DNA of 64,000 nt from Streptomyces sp. H39-S7 (lineage in GTDB: Bacteria; Actinomycetota; Actinomycetes; Streptomycetales; Streptomycetaceae), in NCBI RefSeq assembly GCF_027158205.1, contig NZ_JAPVLU010000007.1, positions 62,001 to 126,000 of the forward strand, in the 5' to 3' direction. The notes beneath the pieces are model-generated. The model was not told the DNA's origin. It was given only the letters and a program-made list of their open reading frames with translations, and did not search any database. Positions 26,295-34,535 of the stretch are shown piece after piece. The translations under genes and the position numbers were made by a program. Positions within the stretch are counted from its first letter, which is position 1. Each line of letters opens with the position of its first letter.

Positions 26295-27094
26295 GACTCA
26301 GCGTCGACCAGCTCGACATCACCCTGGACCGCCGGCCGATCCTGCGGGACGTGTGCCTGGAGGTGGGGTCCGGGGAGATCGTCGGGCTCGTCGGACCCAA
26401 CGGCAGCGGCAAGTCCACGCTGCTGCGCGCCGTCTACCGCTCGCTGCGGCCGGAAGGCGGGGCGGTGCGTGTCGGCGGGGACGACATCTGGACGATCCCC
26501 GCCCGCGCCGCCGCCCGCCGCACCGCGGCCGTGCTGCAGGACGTCGGCCACGCGACCGGGTTGTGCGTCCGGGAGATCGTGGCGCTGGGGCGCACCCCGC
26601 ACCACGGCCTGCTCGGCCGGGACGGCCCCGAGGACCACGAGGCGGTCGACCGGGCACTGGACCAGTGCGGTGCCCGCCCGCTGGCCGAGCGGGACTTCGC
26701 CTCGCTCTCGGGAGGGGAGCGGCAACGGGTGCTCCTGGCCCGGGCGCTGGCCCAGCGCCCGCACCTCCTCGTGCTGGACGAGCTCACCAACCACCTCGAC
26801 ATCCGCGCGCGCTTCGAGCTGCTCTCGCTGATCCGGGCCATCGGCACCACCACGCTGGCCGTCCTGCACGACCTGGACCTCGCCGTGCGGCTCTGCGACC
26901 ACCTCGTCGTCCTCCACCACGGCGGGGTCGTCGCGGCAGGGCCGGTGCTGGACGTGCTCACCCCGGCGGTGCTGCGCGACGTCTTCGGCGTCGCGGCGAC
27001 CGCCGACCGGCACGCCGACGGAGTCGTGCGGATCGTCTACGCCGCCGACCCGCTCGCCCTGCACCTGGCCGAACGGGCCACCGCGGCCGGGTGA
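26291..27094 (+). CDS. FecE/BtuD-like ABC transporter ATPase
   Basis: A 267-residue ATPase of the iron-siderophore importer type. Walker A is GPNGSGKST (about residues 37-45), the signature is LSGGERQR (about 139-146) and Walker B is LLVLDELTNHLD (about 158-169); the usual Pro after the Glu of Walker B (DEPT) is Leu here. The switch histidine lies in VLHDLDLAVRLCD. The gene overlaps the permease stop by ATGA and closes the plus-strand cluster. The P-to-L change is seen in some active ATPases and need not impair function. Confidence 0.92.
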   Translation: MRLSVDQLDITLDRRPILRDVCLEVGSGEIVGLVGPNGSGKSTLLRAVYRSLRPEGGAVRVGGDDIWTIPARAAARRTAAVLQDVGHATGLCVREIVALGRTPHHGLLGRDGPEDHEAVDRALDQCGARPLAERDFASLSGGERQRVLLARALAQRPHLLVLDELTNHLDIRARFELLSLIRAIGTTTLAVLHDLDLAVRLCDHLVVLHHGGVVAAGPVLDVLTPAVLRDVFGVAATADRHADGVVRIVYAADPLALHLAERATAAG

Positions 27095-27481
27095 CGCGGC
27101 GCGCGGTCCAGACCGGGCCGATCCCGGGAGGGGTTTGCCGATCTGGGGAGGGTTTTCGGGCGACGCGCCAGAGACCCCGTCGATCGACAGGAATGATCAG
27201 GGGTCGGGTGGGCAGGCGTGAGGGGGAGAGGCCGGGTTGAGCAGGAGGTGCTCCCGGCGTCACCATAGAACTGCGCGGTCCGCACCGGGATTCGGTGGTC
27301 TCCCCCGTCTGCCGAATCACCTCGGGCGGGCCGCGCGCAGACCAGCAGTGCCCGACTGGTTCCCGGGCGTGCCCCGCCGGACGGCGTTGTGAGGACGCCG
27401 ACCGGCCCCGTCGGCCCCGCGCTCACCCCCCTCGGGTGCGGGGCCTACGCATGCCCACGGGTGCTCCCGGAGACACACCGC
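27095..27481. other. intergenic region after the importer genes
   Basis: 387 bases with no supported gene. It has G-rich direct repeats (GGGGAGGGTTT-like words near 27128-27155) but no long hairpin, so the end of the cluster transcript is not obvious. Confidence 0.3.
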
Positions 27482-27733
27482 TCACCGGTGGCGACTGCGG
27501 TCGGCGTCGGGCAGGTTGCACCACAGGTCGATCTTGGCGGACAGCTCCCGGGCCTGGGTGTCCGTACGGCGCTCGGCCTCCGCCGACGCCTCGGCGGCGG
27601 CGTCGAGCGAGCCGAAACCCCGTACGAGGCCGATGAGATCCTCGACGAGGTCCGGGTCCTCACCTACGGCGCGGGCGTGTGCGTGCAGGGCTTGCAGGAT
27701 GGCGAGTTCGTCGTCTGCGGCGTCCATGTGCAC
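27482..27733 (-). CDS. small acidic helical protein of unknown function
   Basis: 83 residues, acidic and Ala-rich, with a probable helical hairpin: DDELAILQALHAHARAVGEDPDLVEDLIGLVRGFGSL and DAAAEASAEAERRTDTQARELSAKIDLW. The third-position GC bias fits a real gene. The GTG at 27733 (or ATG at 27727) has only a weak ribosome binding site. No signal peptide, membrane span or metal motif is seen, and I do not recognise a family. Confidence 0.5.
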   Translation of the reverse strand: MHMDAADDELAILQALHAHARAVGEDPDLVEDLIGLVRGFGSLDAAAEASAEAERRTDTQARELSAKIDLWCNLPDADRSRHR

Positions 27734-27844
27734 AGTCTGCCGCGTGGGTCTGACACTCCGTAGGCCGTGCGTGCGCGCGGGGCGCGGCGCGCCACGGGTC
27801 CGGGCCCGGAAGGGCCGGGTGGACGGCAGGATTCCGCGCGTCGG

Positions 27845-28069
27845 CTATCGCCTGGCGGCAGGTCGCGACGTGCGCCGGGACCGTGCCTGCGCCGGCGGCG
27901 CCGGGGGAGCGGCCTCGCCGGCATCGAGGTCCTCGAGGTCCTCGTCGTCGTATCGCTCGTCCGCCGCGTCGCCCAGGTCGGCCTGGTGGAAGGGGTCGGT
28001 CGACGGGACCGGCGAGGTGTGCGCCGCGACCGGCGTGGAGGGATCAGGGTTGGAGAAAAGCGTGGTCAT
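27845..28069 (-). CDS. small acidic protein of unknown function
   Basis: 74 residues from ATG 28069, which has GAAGG 5 bases upstream. The N-terminus reads MTTLFSNPDPST, a central DERYDDEDLEDLDAGE stretch is very acidic and the tail (PAQARSRRTSRPAARR) is basic. It has no Cys, membrane span or known domain. It lies on the same strand as the small acidic gene 100 bases downstream. The call rests on codon bias and the ribosome binding site only. Confidence 0.4.
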   Translation of the reverse strand: MTTLFSNPDPSTPVAAHTSPVPSTDPFHQADLGDAADERYDDEDLEDLDAGEAAPPAPPAQARSRRTSRPAARR

Positions 28070-28333
28070 GGCACCTTCGTCAGGTTTCACAGAACGGGGC
28101 CACCCGGAACGGACCAGACGGTGGCGATCGCCGCCTCAAGGGCGGCCGTCACTTCCCAGCATCCCACGTGGAGCGTTCCGCGCGGGTACCCGGTAGGTCC
28201 CTGGCCCGTCACACCGGGTGTGGGCGGACTCGCCGATTCGGATGAAACCGCAGGCCAAGCGGGGGACGCGCGCCACCGACAGGTGATCGCAGGACGCGAT
28301 GCGGATAGGACCAGTGACCAGGAGGTCCGATCC

Positions 28334-28459
28334 ATGGATGCCGTTTCGCCGTGCCGCCGTGCCGGAGCCAGTCCTCGCAGTGGCGGCTTCCGCCCGGAGG
28401 CGTCCGGTGGGTGCGATCGCACGGCGGAGGGTCGTCCCGGTACTGGAGTACCGGGGTGA
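28334..28459 (+). CDS. possible 41-residue leader ORF
   Basis: A short frame with a near-perfect ribosome binding site (AGGAGG, 28320-28325, 8 bases before ATG 28334). It encodes 41 residues including two Cys, and its stop overlaps the next start (GTGA). The overlap and site suggest that it is translated, perhaps coupling to the next ORF. The amino-acid sequence is low in complexity and shows no domain. It may be a leader peptide rather than a functional protein. Confidence 0.35.
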   Translation: MDAVSPCRRAGASPRSGGFRPEASGGCDRTAEGRPGTGVPG

Positions 28460-28932
28460 TCCCGACACCAGGGGGCGCCCCCGGCGGTGGCCGGAGGAGG
28501 GCGTGCGGGCCGGGCGTCGCCGGCTGGGCGCGCCTCCCGGCGGTAGCGGGGGGAGCGGCTCCGGCGACGGGCTCCGGGCGCCGCAGCCGTCGCGATGCCG
28601 TCCTGGACGCCCTGCTGGCCCTCTTCGCCCTGCTCGTGCTGGTGGGCGGGGCGCTGTCACCGGAGCTGATGGCCGACCGGGGCGCGCAGCCTCTGACGGT
28701 GGTGTCGGAGCCGCTGTCCGCCGCGGCCGACGAGCACCCCGACGAGGCCGGCACCGCGGTACGGGGGGTCCGGCCCCACCGGGCCGCCGAGTCGTCGCGG
28801 GCGGTACGCCACGCGGCCCGTGCCGGTACCGGTCCTTCCCCGGCCGTCCCGCCGCGCGGTGTCCCGACGCCGGGCGGCCAACGGCCGGGCGCCGGGCTCC
28901 TGGGGCTGAGCTGTGTGGTTCTGCGCTGCTGA
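28456..28932 (+). CDS. hypothetical single-span membrane protein with C-terminal Cys
   Basis: 158 residues from GTG 28456, with GGAG 7 bases upstream. An Arg-rich N-terminal part leads into one membrane span (about residues 45-68, AVLDALLALFALLVLVGGAL), then an acidic/basic tail ending in a Cys (LSCVVLRC). The part from the span onward has strong coding bias; the first 40 residues are low in complexity and the true start may be later. It overlaps the 41-residue ORF by GTGA and precedes a 52-residue ORF. Function unknown. Confidence 0.42.
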   Translation: MIPTPGGAPGGGRRRACGPGVAGWARLPAVAGGAAPATGSGRRSRRDAVLDALLALFALLVLVGGALSPELMADRGAQPLTVVSEPLSAAADEHPDEAGTAVRGVRPHRAAESSRAVRHAARAGTGPSPAVPPRGVPTPGGQRPGAGLLGLSCVVLRC

Positions 28933-29007
28933 CCGGTCCAGGGGCCGCCTTCCCGGCCCCGTTCCGCTCCGCACGCCGACCCCGCATCCCGACCCCGGAG
29001 GACCTTC

Positions 29008-29166
29008 ATGCCCATCGACCCTTTCGCGGCCCTGAACGCCATGCTGCGTGCCGAAGTCGCCCGCGCCTCCGTCCCGGAGAGCGAGCCCGGCCGGCCCGCC
29101 GCCCATGACGCGGAGGACATTCCCGAACGCCCGTCCGCGACGCGCGCCCAGAACGACGGCATCTGA
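29008..29166 (+). CDS. small protein of unknown function (52 residues)
   Basis: A 52-residue protein starting MPIDPFAALNAMLRAEVARA, with GGAGGA (28997-29002) 5 bases before the ATG. The first 20 residues would form an amphipathic helix; the rest is polar and acidic. It has no Cys, so a lanthipeptide precursor is unlikely. A 12-bp hairpin terminator follows 17 bases after the stop, which supports a real transcript end. It may form a small operon with the two ORFs upstream. Confidence 0.5.
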   Translation: MPIDPFAALNAMLRAEVARASVPESEPGRPAAHDAEDIPERPSATRAQNDGI

Positions 29167-29182
29167 CCCCAGCCGTCGCCCC

Positions 29183-29214
29183 GCACCCGGCCGGAGCGCA
29201 ACCCGGCCGGGTGC
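29183..29214 (+). terminator. hairpin after the 52-residue gene
   Basis: A perfect 12-bp stem (GCACCCGGCCGG, 29183-29194, and its complement, 29203-29214) with an 8-base loop, 17 bases after the stop codon of the small gene. Confidence 0.55.
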
Positions 29215-29408
29215 CGCCGCGCGGGACACGAGCCGGGTCGCCAACCCGGCCGGGTTCCGTCGTATCGGGCAAGAGATGGACGGGATTGCTGCCCGGAGCG
29301 CGATAGCGGTTCAGTAGCTGAACGCCGGCCCGGCGGCCGGGTGCCTGTCGGAGGCACTCGTCGGCGCCGCGAGTGCGCCGACGAGTGCGCTGACCTTGCC
29401 ACGCCTGG

Positions 29409-29424
29409 AGGAGAGCGCTCTCCT
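29409..29424. promoter_or_regulatory. LacI-type palindrome, upstream site
   Basis: AGGAGAGCGCTCTCCT is a perfect 16-bp palindrome with the AGCGCT centre of LacI-family operators. It lies 280 bases before the sugar-binding protein gene and 227 bases from a second palindrome with the same GAGAGCGCTCTC core, a spacing that would allow DNA looping. Confidence 0.6.
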
Positions 29425-29635
29425 TCCCGCATCGGCAAGACCGCCGGAACCAGCACGGCGGCGCCCCCGTGACCCGTCCCGGCGGTCGCGTACCGGCCCG
29501 GCGCCGGCCGCCGCCCGCGATGCCTCCGGCATGGCTCTTCGGCGGAGCGCCGTTCCCTCCGCTCATGCCGCCGTAAGGCATTTCCGCTTCAACTCTTGAC
29601 GCCGACCCGATGTCCGGGCACGCTCCTGGCCATCG

Positions 29636-29653
29636 CTTGAGAGCGCTCTCAAG
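29636..29653. promoter_or_regulatory. LacI-type operator of the oligosaccharide operon
   Basis: CTTGAGAGCGCTCTCAAG is a perfect 18-bp palindrome 36 bases before the start codon of the sugar-binding protein gene. It shares GAGAGCGCTCTC with the site at 29409-29424. It differs from the CebR box (TGGGAGCGCTCCCA) at the flanking positions, so a different LacI-family repressor may act here. Confidence 0.75.
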
Positions 29654-29688
29654 AACTCGCGTCCGTCCTGAAGCCATGGGAGGCTTCC

Positions 29689-30999
29689 ATGCCCGTTGCC
29701 CGAGCCGCCAGACACGTCGCCATCAGATTCGGGGCGGTCGCACTGGCCGGGGCACTCCTCGCCGCCTGTGGATCCAGCTCTTCGGGGAGCGGCTCCACGG
29801 ACAGTGCCGACGGGGGCAAGATCACGCTCACCGTCGACCTCTTCGGCACCTTCGGTTACAAGGAGGCCGGCCTCTACGCCGAGTACCAGAAGCTCCACCC
29901 GAACGTGACGATCAAGGAGAGCGACACCGAGAACGAGGCCGACTACTGGAAGGCGCTGCAGACCCGCCTCGCCGGCGGTGGCGGCCTCGCCGACGTGCAG
30001 GGGGTCGAGGTCGGCCGCATTGCCTCGGTGACCCGGCAGCAGGCCGACAAGTTCGAGGATCTTGGCGCGCTGGGCGCCAAGGAGCTGCAGGCGCAGTTCT
30101 CGCAGTCCAAGTGGTCGGCCGCGACCGCGCCCGACGGGCGCGTGCTGGGCCTGGGCACCGACACCGGGCCCGAGGCGCTCTGCTACCGCTCGGACCTGTT
30201 CAAGGCCGCCGGGCTGCCCACCGACCGGGTCGAGCTCGCCAAGCAGTGGTCGACGTGGGACGGCTACCTCGCCCTGGGCAAGCAGTACGCCGCCAAGGCG
30301 CCGGCCAAGAGCCACTGGATGGACAGCATCGCCAGCCTCTACTCGGTGATGGTCGGACAGCAGAAGGAGCGTTACTACGACGCGTCCGGCAAACTGATCT
30401 ACGACTCCAACCCCGCCGTGAAGGCGGCCTGGAACGCTTCGGTGAAGGCCGCGCAGGACGGTCTCACCGCCAAGCTCGCCCAGTGGGCCCCCGACTGGAA
30501 CCAGGCCTTCAGCAGCGGCTCCTTCGCCACCATCGCCTGCCCCGCCTGGATGCTGGGCTACATCAAGGGCCAGGCCGCCGACGCGGGCAAGGGCAAGTGG
30601 GACGTCGCGGCCCTGCCGGGCGGCGCGGGGAACTGGGGCGGCTCGTACCTGTCCATCCCCAAGGGCGCCAAGCACACCAAGGACGCCTTCGAGTTCATCA
30701 AGTGGATCACCGCCAAGGAGCAGCAGGCCAAGCTCTTCACCAAGCAGGGCAGCTTCCCCTCCAACCTCGGTGCGATCGACCTGGTGAAGGACGTGAAGGA
30801 CCCCTACTTCAGCAACGCCCCGATCGGCACCGTCTTCGGCACGGCCGCCGAGCAGGCGCCCGTCCAGGTACCGGGACTGCGCGACAACGACGTCAACACC
30901 CAGATCACCAACGCCCTGGGCGAGGTCGAGCGCAAGGGCACCTCGCCCGACGAGGCCTGGAGCCACGCGCAGAAGGGCGTGAAGAACGTCCTCGGCTGA
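29689..30999 (+). CDS. oligosaccharide ABC transporter substrate-binding lipoprotein (CebE-like)
   Basis: A 436-residue lipoprotein: the signal ends at the lipobox LLAAC (Cys27) and a Ser/Gly-rich tether follows. The rest is a family 1 sugar-binding protein (LTVDLFGTFGYKEAGLYAEYQKLHPNVTIKE start; FAAKAP and PAWMLGYIKGQAAD lobes). It is the first gene of an operon with two permeases and a GH1 beta-glucosidase, the same order as cebEFG-bglC for cellobiose uptake. GGAGG precedes ATG 29689 by 5 bases. Two LacI-type palindromes lie upstream. The operon has no ATPase gene, as expected if the shared MsiK ATPase is used. The real substrate may be cellobiose or another beta-glucoside. Confidence 0.88.
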   Translation: MPVARAARHVAIRFGAVALAGALLAACGSSSSGSGSTDSADGGKITLTVDLFGTFGYKEAGLYAEYQKLHPNVTIKESDTENEADYWKALQTRLAGGGGLADVQGVEVGRIASVTRQQADKFEDLGALGAKELQAQFSQSKWSAATAPDGRVLGLGTDTGPEALCYRSDLFKAAGLPTDRVELAKQWSTWDGYLALGKQYAAKAPAKSHWMDSIASLYSVMVGQQKERYYDASGKLIYDSNPAVKAAWNASVKAAQDGLTAKLAQWAPDWNQAFSSGSFATIACPAWMLGYIKGQAADAGKGKWDVAALPGGAGNWGGSYLSIPKGAKHTKDAFEFIKWITAKEQQAKLFTKQGSFPSNLGAIDLVKDVKDPYFSNAPIGTVFGTAAEQAPVQVPGLRDNDVNTQITNALGEVERKGTSPDEAWSHAQKGVKNVLG

Positions 31000-31018
31000 C
31001 CCGGGCCGGCCTGACTGT

Positions 31019-31064
31019 GCCGGGTCCGGACCGCATCCATCTCCCCACCGCGCCCGGACCCGGC
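31019..31064 (+). terminator. stem-loop between binding-protein and permease genes
   Basis: Two 11-base arms (GCCGGGTCCGG, 31019-31029, and its complement, 31054-31064) with a 24-base loop in the 147-base gap after the binding-protein gene. Such hairpins commonly keep binding-protein transcript levels above those of the permeases. Confidence 0.5.
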
Positions 31065-31146
31065 GCACCACCCGCCCCACCGTCACCCGCGCTCCGCTCC
31101 CGTTCCCGGTACGTCAGCACCGGTCCCCGATACGAAGGCCTGGCAC

Positions 31147-32109
31147 ATGACCGTGTCCGTCACCACGCCACCCGCCCGGACGGCGCCCCCGCCACGGCCC
31201 CGCGCCGAGCGCCGCACCCGGCTGCTGCGCCGGGTGTCGCCGTACGCCTACATAGCCCCGTTCTTCACGCTCTTCGCCGCGTTCGGGCTCTTCCCGCTGA
31301 TCTACACCGCGTATGTCTCGCTGTACCGGGTCGAGCTGCAGACCCCGGACCAGATGGAGTGGCGCGGCCTCGACAACTACACCGCGCTGCTGAGCGACAG
31401 CTACTTCTGGACGGCGCTGCGCAACACGTTCAGCATCGGTGTCCTGTCCACCGTGCCGCAGTTGCTGATGGCCCTCGGCCTGGCGCATCTGCTCAACTAC
31501 AAGCTGCGCGGCCGGACGTTCCTGCGGGTCGCGGTGCTGCTGCCGTACGCGACCTCCGTCGCGGCGGCCACGCTGGTCTTCGCCCAGCTCTTCGGCCGTG
31601 ACTTCGGCCTGATCAACTGGGTTCTCGGGCTGGTCGGCTTCTCGCCGGTGGACTGGCAGTCCGGCACGGTGGCCTCGCAGATCGCGGTCTCCACGATCGT
31701 CACCTGGCGCTGGACCGGCTACAACGCGCTCATCTACCTCGCCGGCATGCAGTCCATCCCCGGCGAGCTGTACGAGGCCGCGCAGATCGACGGGGCGTCG
31801 CGCTGGCGGCAGTTCCTGCATGTGACGCTGCCGGGCCTGCGTCCGACCATCCTGTTCACCGTCGTCGTCTCGACGATCGGCGCGACGCAGCTGTTCGGTG
31901 AGCCGCTGCTGTTCGAGGGCAGCATCTCCGGCGGCATCTCGCACCAGTACCAGACATTGGGCCTCTACATGTACGAGCAGGGCTGGGGCTACTTCCACCT
32001 CGGCCGCGCCGCCGCCATCGCCTGGATCATGTTCGTCCTCATCGTGCTGCTGGTCGGCGTCAACACCGCCGTCGCCCGTCGGCGTACCCGCAAGGAGGCC
32101 GTTCGATGA
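31147..32109 (+). CDS. sugar ABC permease, MalF/CebF type
   Basis: A 320-residue permease with six probable spans. The first (about residues 35-57) follows an Arg-rich cytoplasmic start, and the coupling EAA loop reads GELYEAAQIDGASRWRQFLHVTLPGLRPT (about 205-233). GAAGG lies 7 bases before ATG 31147. It overlaps the next permease by ATGA. Together they form the heterodimeric channel for the oligosaccharide captured by the lipoprotein upstream. Confidence 0.92.
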   Translation: MTVSVTTPPARTAPPPRPRAERRTRLLRRVSPYAYIAPFFTLFAAFGLFPLIYTAYVSLYRVELQTPDQMEWRGLDNYTALLSDSYFWTALRNTFSIGVLSTVPQLLMALGLAHLLNYKLRGRTFLRVAVLLPYATSVAAATLVFAQLFGRDFGLINWVLGLVGFSPVDWQSGTVASQIAVSTIVTWRWTGYNALIYLAGMQSIPGELYEAAQIDGASRWRQFLHVTLPGLRPTILFTVVVSTIGATQLFGEPLLFEGSISGGISHQYQTLGLYMYEQGWGYFHLGRAAAIAWIMFVLIVLLVGVNTAVARRRTRKEAVR

Positions 32110-33041
32110 CCTCGCTCACCACGTCCGCGCACCGCCCGGACACCGGGGACGACCAGGACCGCCCGGCCGCCGGACGGCACGGGAAGGTGCGGAAGGTACG
32201 CCGGCGGGTTACCGGCGCCGGCCGCCAGCACCACGCGGGCCGGCTCGCCTACGCGATCCTCATCGTCGCCGCGCTGCTGTCGGCGTTCCCCTTCTACTGG
32301 ACCATCGTCGCGGCGACCCGGTCCAACGCCGAACTGGCGCAGAGCCCGCCGTCGCTGCTGCCGGGCCCCAACCTGATGCACAACTTCCAGCAGGTGCTGG
32401 AGCAGGCGGACATCGGCAAGGCCCTGCTGAACTCCTTCATCGTGTCGGGCTCGGTGACCGTCGGTACCGTGCTGTGCTCCACGCTCGCCGGATTCGCCTT
32501 CGCCAAGCTGCGCTTCCGGGGCCGCAACCCGCTGCTCGCGATCACCGTCGGCACGATGATGATCCCGCCGCAGCTGGGCGTCATCCCGCTGTTCATGCTG
32601 ATCGCCAAGCTGCACTGGATCAATCAGCTGCAGGCGGTGATCCTGCCCGGCCTCGTCTCCGCCTTCGGGGTGTTCTTCATGCGGCAGTACCTGGTGCAGG
32701 CGCTGCCGGACGAGCTCATCGAGGCGGGAAGGGTGGACGGCGCGTCCACCGCGCGGATCTTCTGGAGCATTGTCGTGCCCATCGCCCGGCCCGGGATGGC
32801 GGTGCTCGGCATGCTGACCTTCATGGCCTCCTGGAACGAGTTCTTCTGGCCGGTCATCGCCCTCACCTCCCAGGAGCCCACCGTGCAGGTCGCGCTGCGC
32901 CAACTGGGCGGCGGATACGTGCACGACCAGTCGGTGATCATGGCCGGCACGCTGCTGGGCACCCTCCCCGTCCTGCTGGTCTTCGGACTCCTGGGCCGGC
33001 AGATCGTCGGCGGCATCATGCACGGCGCCGTCAAGGGCTGA
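32106..33041 (+). CDS. sugar ABC permease, MalG/CebG type
   Basis: A 311-residue permease with six spans. The first (about residues 40-63) follows a 38-residue basic cytoplasmic tail, and the EAA loop reads LPDELIEAGRVDGASTARIFWSIVVPIARP (about 200-229). Its ATG sits inside the stop of the MalF-type gene (ATGA), so the two subunits are made in equal amounts. The GH1 gene follows after 72 bases. Confidence 0.92.
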   Translation: MTSLTTSAHRPDTGDDQDRPAAGRHGKVRKVRRRVTGAGRQHHAGRLAYAILIVAALLSAFPFYWTIVAATRSNAELAQSPPSLLPGPNLMHNFQQVLEQADIGKALLNSFIVSGSVTVGTVLCSTLAGFAFAKLRFRGRNPLLAITVGTMMIPPQLGVIPLFMLIAKLHWINQLQAVILPGLVSAFGVFFMRQYLVQALPDELIEAGRVDGASTARIFWSIVVPIARPGMAVLGMLTFMASWNEFFWPVIALTSQEPTVQVALRQLGGGYVHDQSVIMAGTLLGTLPVLLVFGLLGRQIVGGIMHGAVKG

Positions 33042-33113
33042 ACCGCCCCGGCCCTCTCCGACCCACCGCGCCACCCCTTCGAATCCTCACGACCGTGTTG
33101 GGAGCCTTTCCTG

Positions 33114-34529
33114 ATGACCGCCATCGACGCGTGCCCGGAAGCCGCCACCGCACTCACCTTCCCTCCGGGCTTCCGCTGGGGCGCGGCCACCGCCGCCTAC
33201 CAGATCGAGGGCGCCGCCCGGGAGGACGGCCGTACCCCGTCCATCTGGGACACCTTCAGCCACACCCCCGGCAAGGTCCGCAACGGCGACACCGGTGACA
33301 TCGCCGCCGACCACTTCCACCGGATGCCCGAGGACGTCGCCCTGATGTCCGGACTCGGCCTGACCGACTACCGGCTGTCGGTGTCCTGGCCGCGCGTCCA
33401 GCCCACCGGGCGCGGCCCCGCCCTGCAGAAGGGCCTGGACTTCTACCGCTCGCTCGTCGACGAGCTGCTGAACAGGGGGATCCGGCCCGTCCTGACCCTC
33501 TACCACTGGGACCTGCCGCAGGAGCTGGAGGACGCCGGCGGCTGGCCGGTCCGCGAGACCGCCGACCGGTTCGCCGACTACGCCGCGATCGTCGCCGGCG
33601 CCCTCGGCGACCGGGTGCCGACCTGGACGACGCTCAACGAGCCGTGGTGCAGCGCCTTCCTGGGGTACGCGGAGGGCGTGCACGCGCCCGGCCGCGCCGA
33701 GCCCACCGCGGCACTGCGCGCCGCGCACCATCTGAACCTCGCCCACGGCCGGGCCGTCGGAGTGCTGCGCGACCTGCTGCCGTCGACGGCGGAGGTCTCC
33801 CTCACGCTGAACCTCGCGGCGGTCCGGCCGCTGACCCGGTCGGCGGCCGACCTGGACGCCGCGCGCCGCATCGACGCGCTCGCCAACCGGGTCTTCCTCG
33901 ACCCGGTGTTCCACGGCCGGTACCCGCAGGACCTGATCGACGACACCTCGGCGCTCACCGACTGGCACTTCGTGCGCGACGGCGACCTCGCCGCGATCTC
34001 CCGTCCGCTCGACTCGCTCGGCCTGAACTACTACACCCCCACCGTCGTGGCCGCCGGGACCAGCGCCATTCCGTCGGCCTGGCCGGGGGCCGAGCAGCAC
34101 GCCCGGTTCGTGGCCGCCCCCGGCCCGCGGACCGCCATGGACTGGCCGGTGGACGCGAGCGGGCTGCACGAGATCCTCACCCGGCTGCGGGCCGAACTGC
34201 CCGACGTGCCGCTGCTCATCACGGAGAACGGCGCCGCGTACGACGACTACCGCGACCCGTCGGGCGACGTCCACGACCCCGAGCGCATCTCCTACCTGAG
34301 CACCCACCTCGCCGCCGTCCACCGGGCCATCGCGGAGGGCGCGGACGTCCGCGGCTTCTTCCTCTGGTCCTTGCTGGACAACTTCGAGTGGGCGTACGGG
34401 TACAGCAAGCGGTTCGGCATGATCCATGTCGACTTCGCCAGCCAGCAGCGCACCCTGAAGGACAGCGCGCGATGGTACGCCGACGTCATCCGCGCCGGCG
34501 GGCTGCCGGCCGGAAGCCCGCCGCTGTAG
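33114..34529 (+). CDS. GH1 family beta-glucosidase (BglC-like)
   Basis: A 471-residue cytoplasmic GH1 enzyme with no signal peptide. The N-terminal [19 protein letters not shown] signature, the acid/base glutamate in TLNEPWC (about residue 178) and the nucleophile glutamate in [11 protein letters not shown] (about 372) are all present. It would hydrolyse cellobiose or another imported beta-glucoside to glucose. It is the last gene of the ABC operon and ends only 6 bases from the convergent phosphodiester glycosidase-like gene, with no terminator between them. Confidence 0.95.
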   Translation: MTAIDACPEAATALTFPPGFRWGAATAAYQIEGAAREDGRTPSIWDTFSHTPGKVRNGDTGDIAADHFHRMPEDVALMSGLGLTDYRLSVSWPRVQPTGRGPALQKGLDFYRSLVDELLNRGIRPVLTLYHWDLPQELEDAGGWPVRETADRFADYAAIVAGALGDRVPTWTTLNEPWCSAFLGYAEGVHAPGRAEPTAALRAAHHLNLAHGRAVGVLRDLLPSTAEVSLTLNLAAVRPLTRSAADLDAARRIDALANRVFLDPVFHGRYPQDLIDDTSALTDWHFVRDGDLAAISRPLDSLGLNYYTPTVVAAGTSAIPSAWPGAEQHARFVAAPGPRTAMDWPVDASGLHEILTRLRAELPDVPLLITENGAAYDDYRDPSGDVHDPERISYLSTHLAAVHRAIAEGADVRGFFLWSLLDNFEWAYGYSKRFGMIHVDFASQQRTLKDSARWYADVIRAGGLPAGSPPL

Positions 34530-34535
34530 GCGCGG

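Noticed and set aside
29008..29166. Lanthipeptide precursor
   Set aside because: The peptide has no Cys and no modification enzyme gene is nearby.
29409..29653. CebR boxes before the cebEFG-like operon
   Set aside because: The palindromes share the AGCGCT centre but differ from TGGGAGCGCTCCCA at the flanking bases, so I call them LacI-type only.
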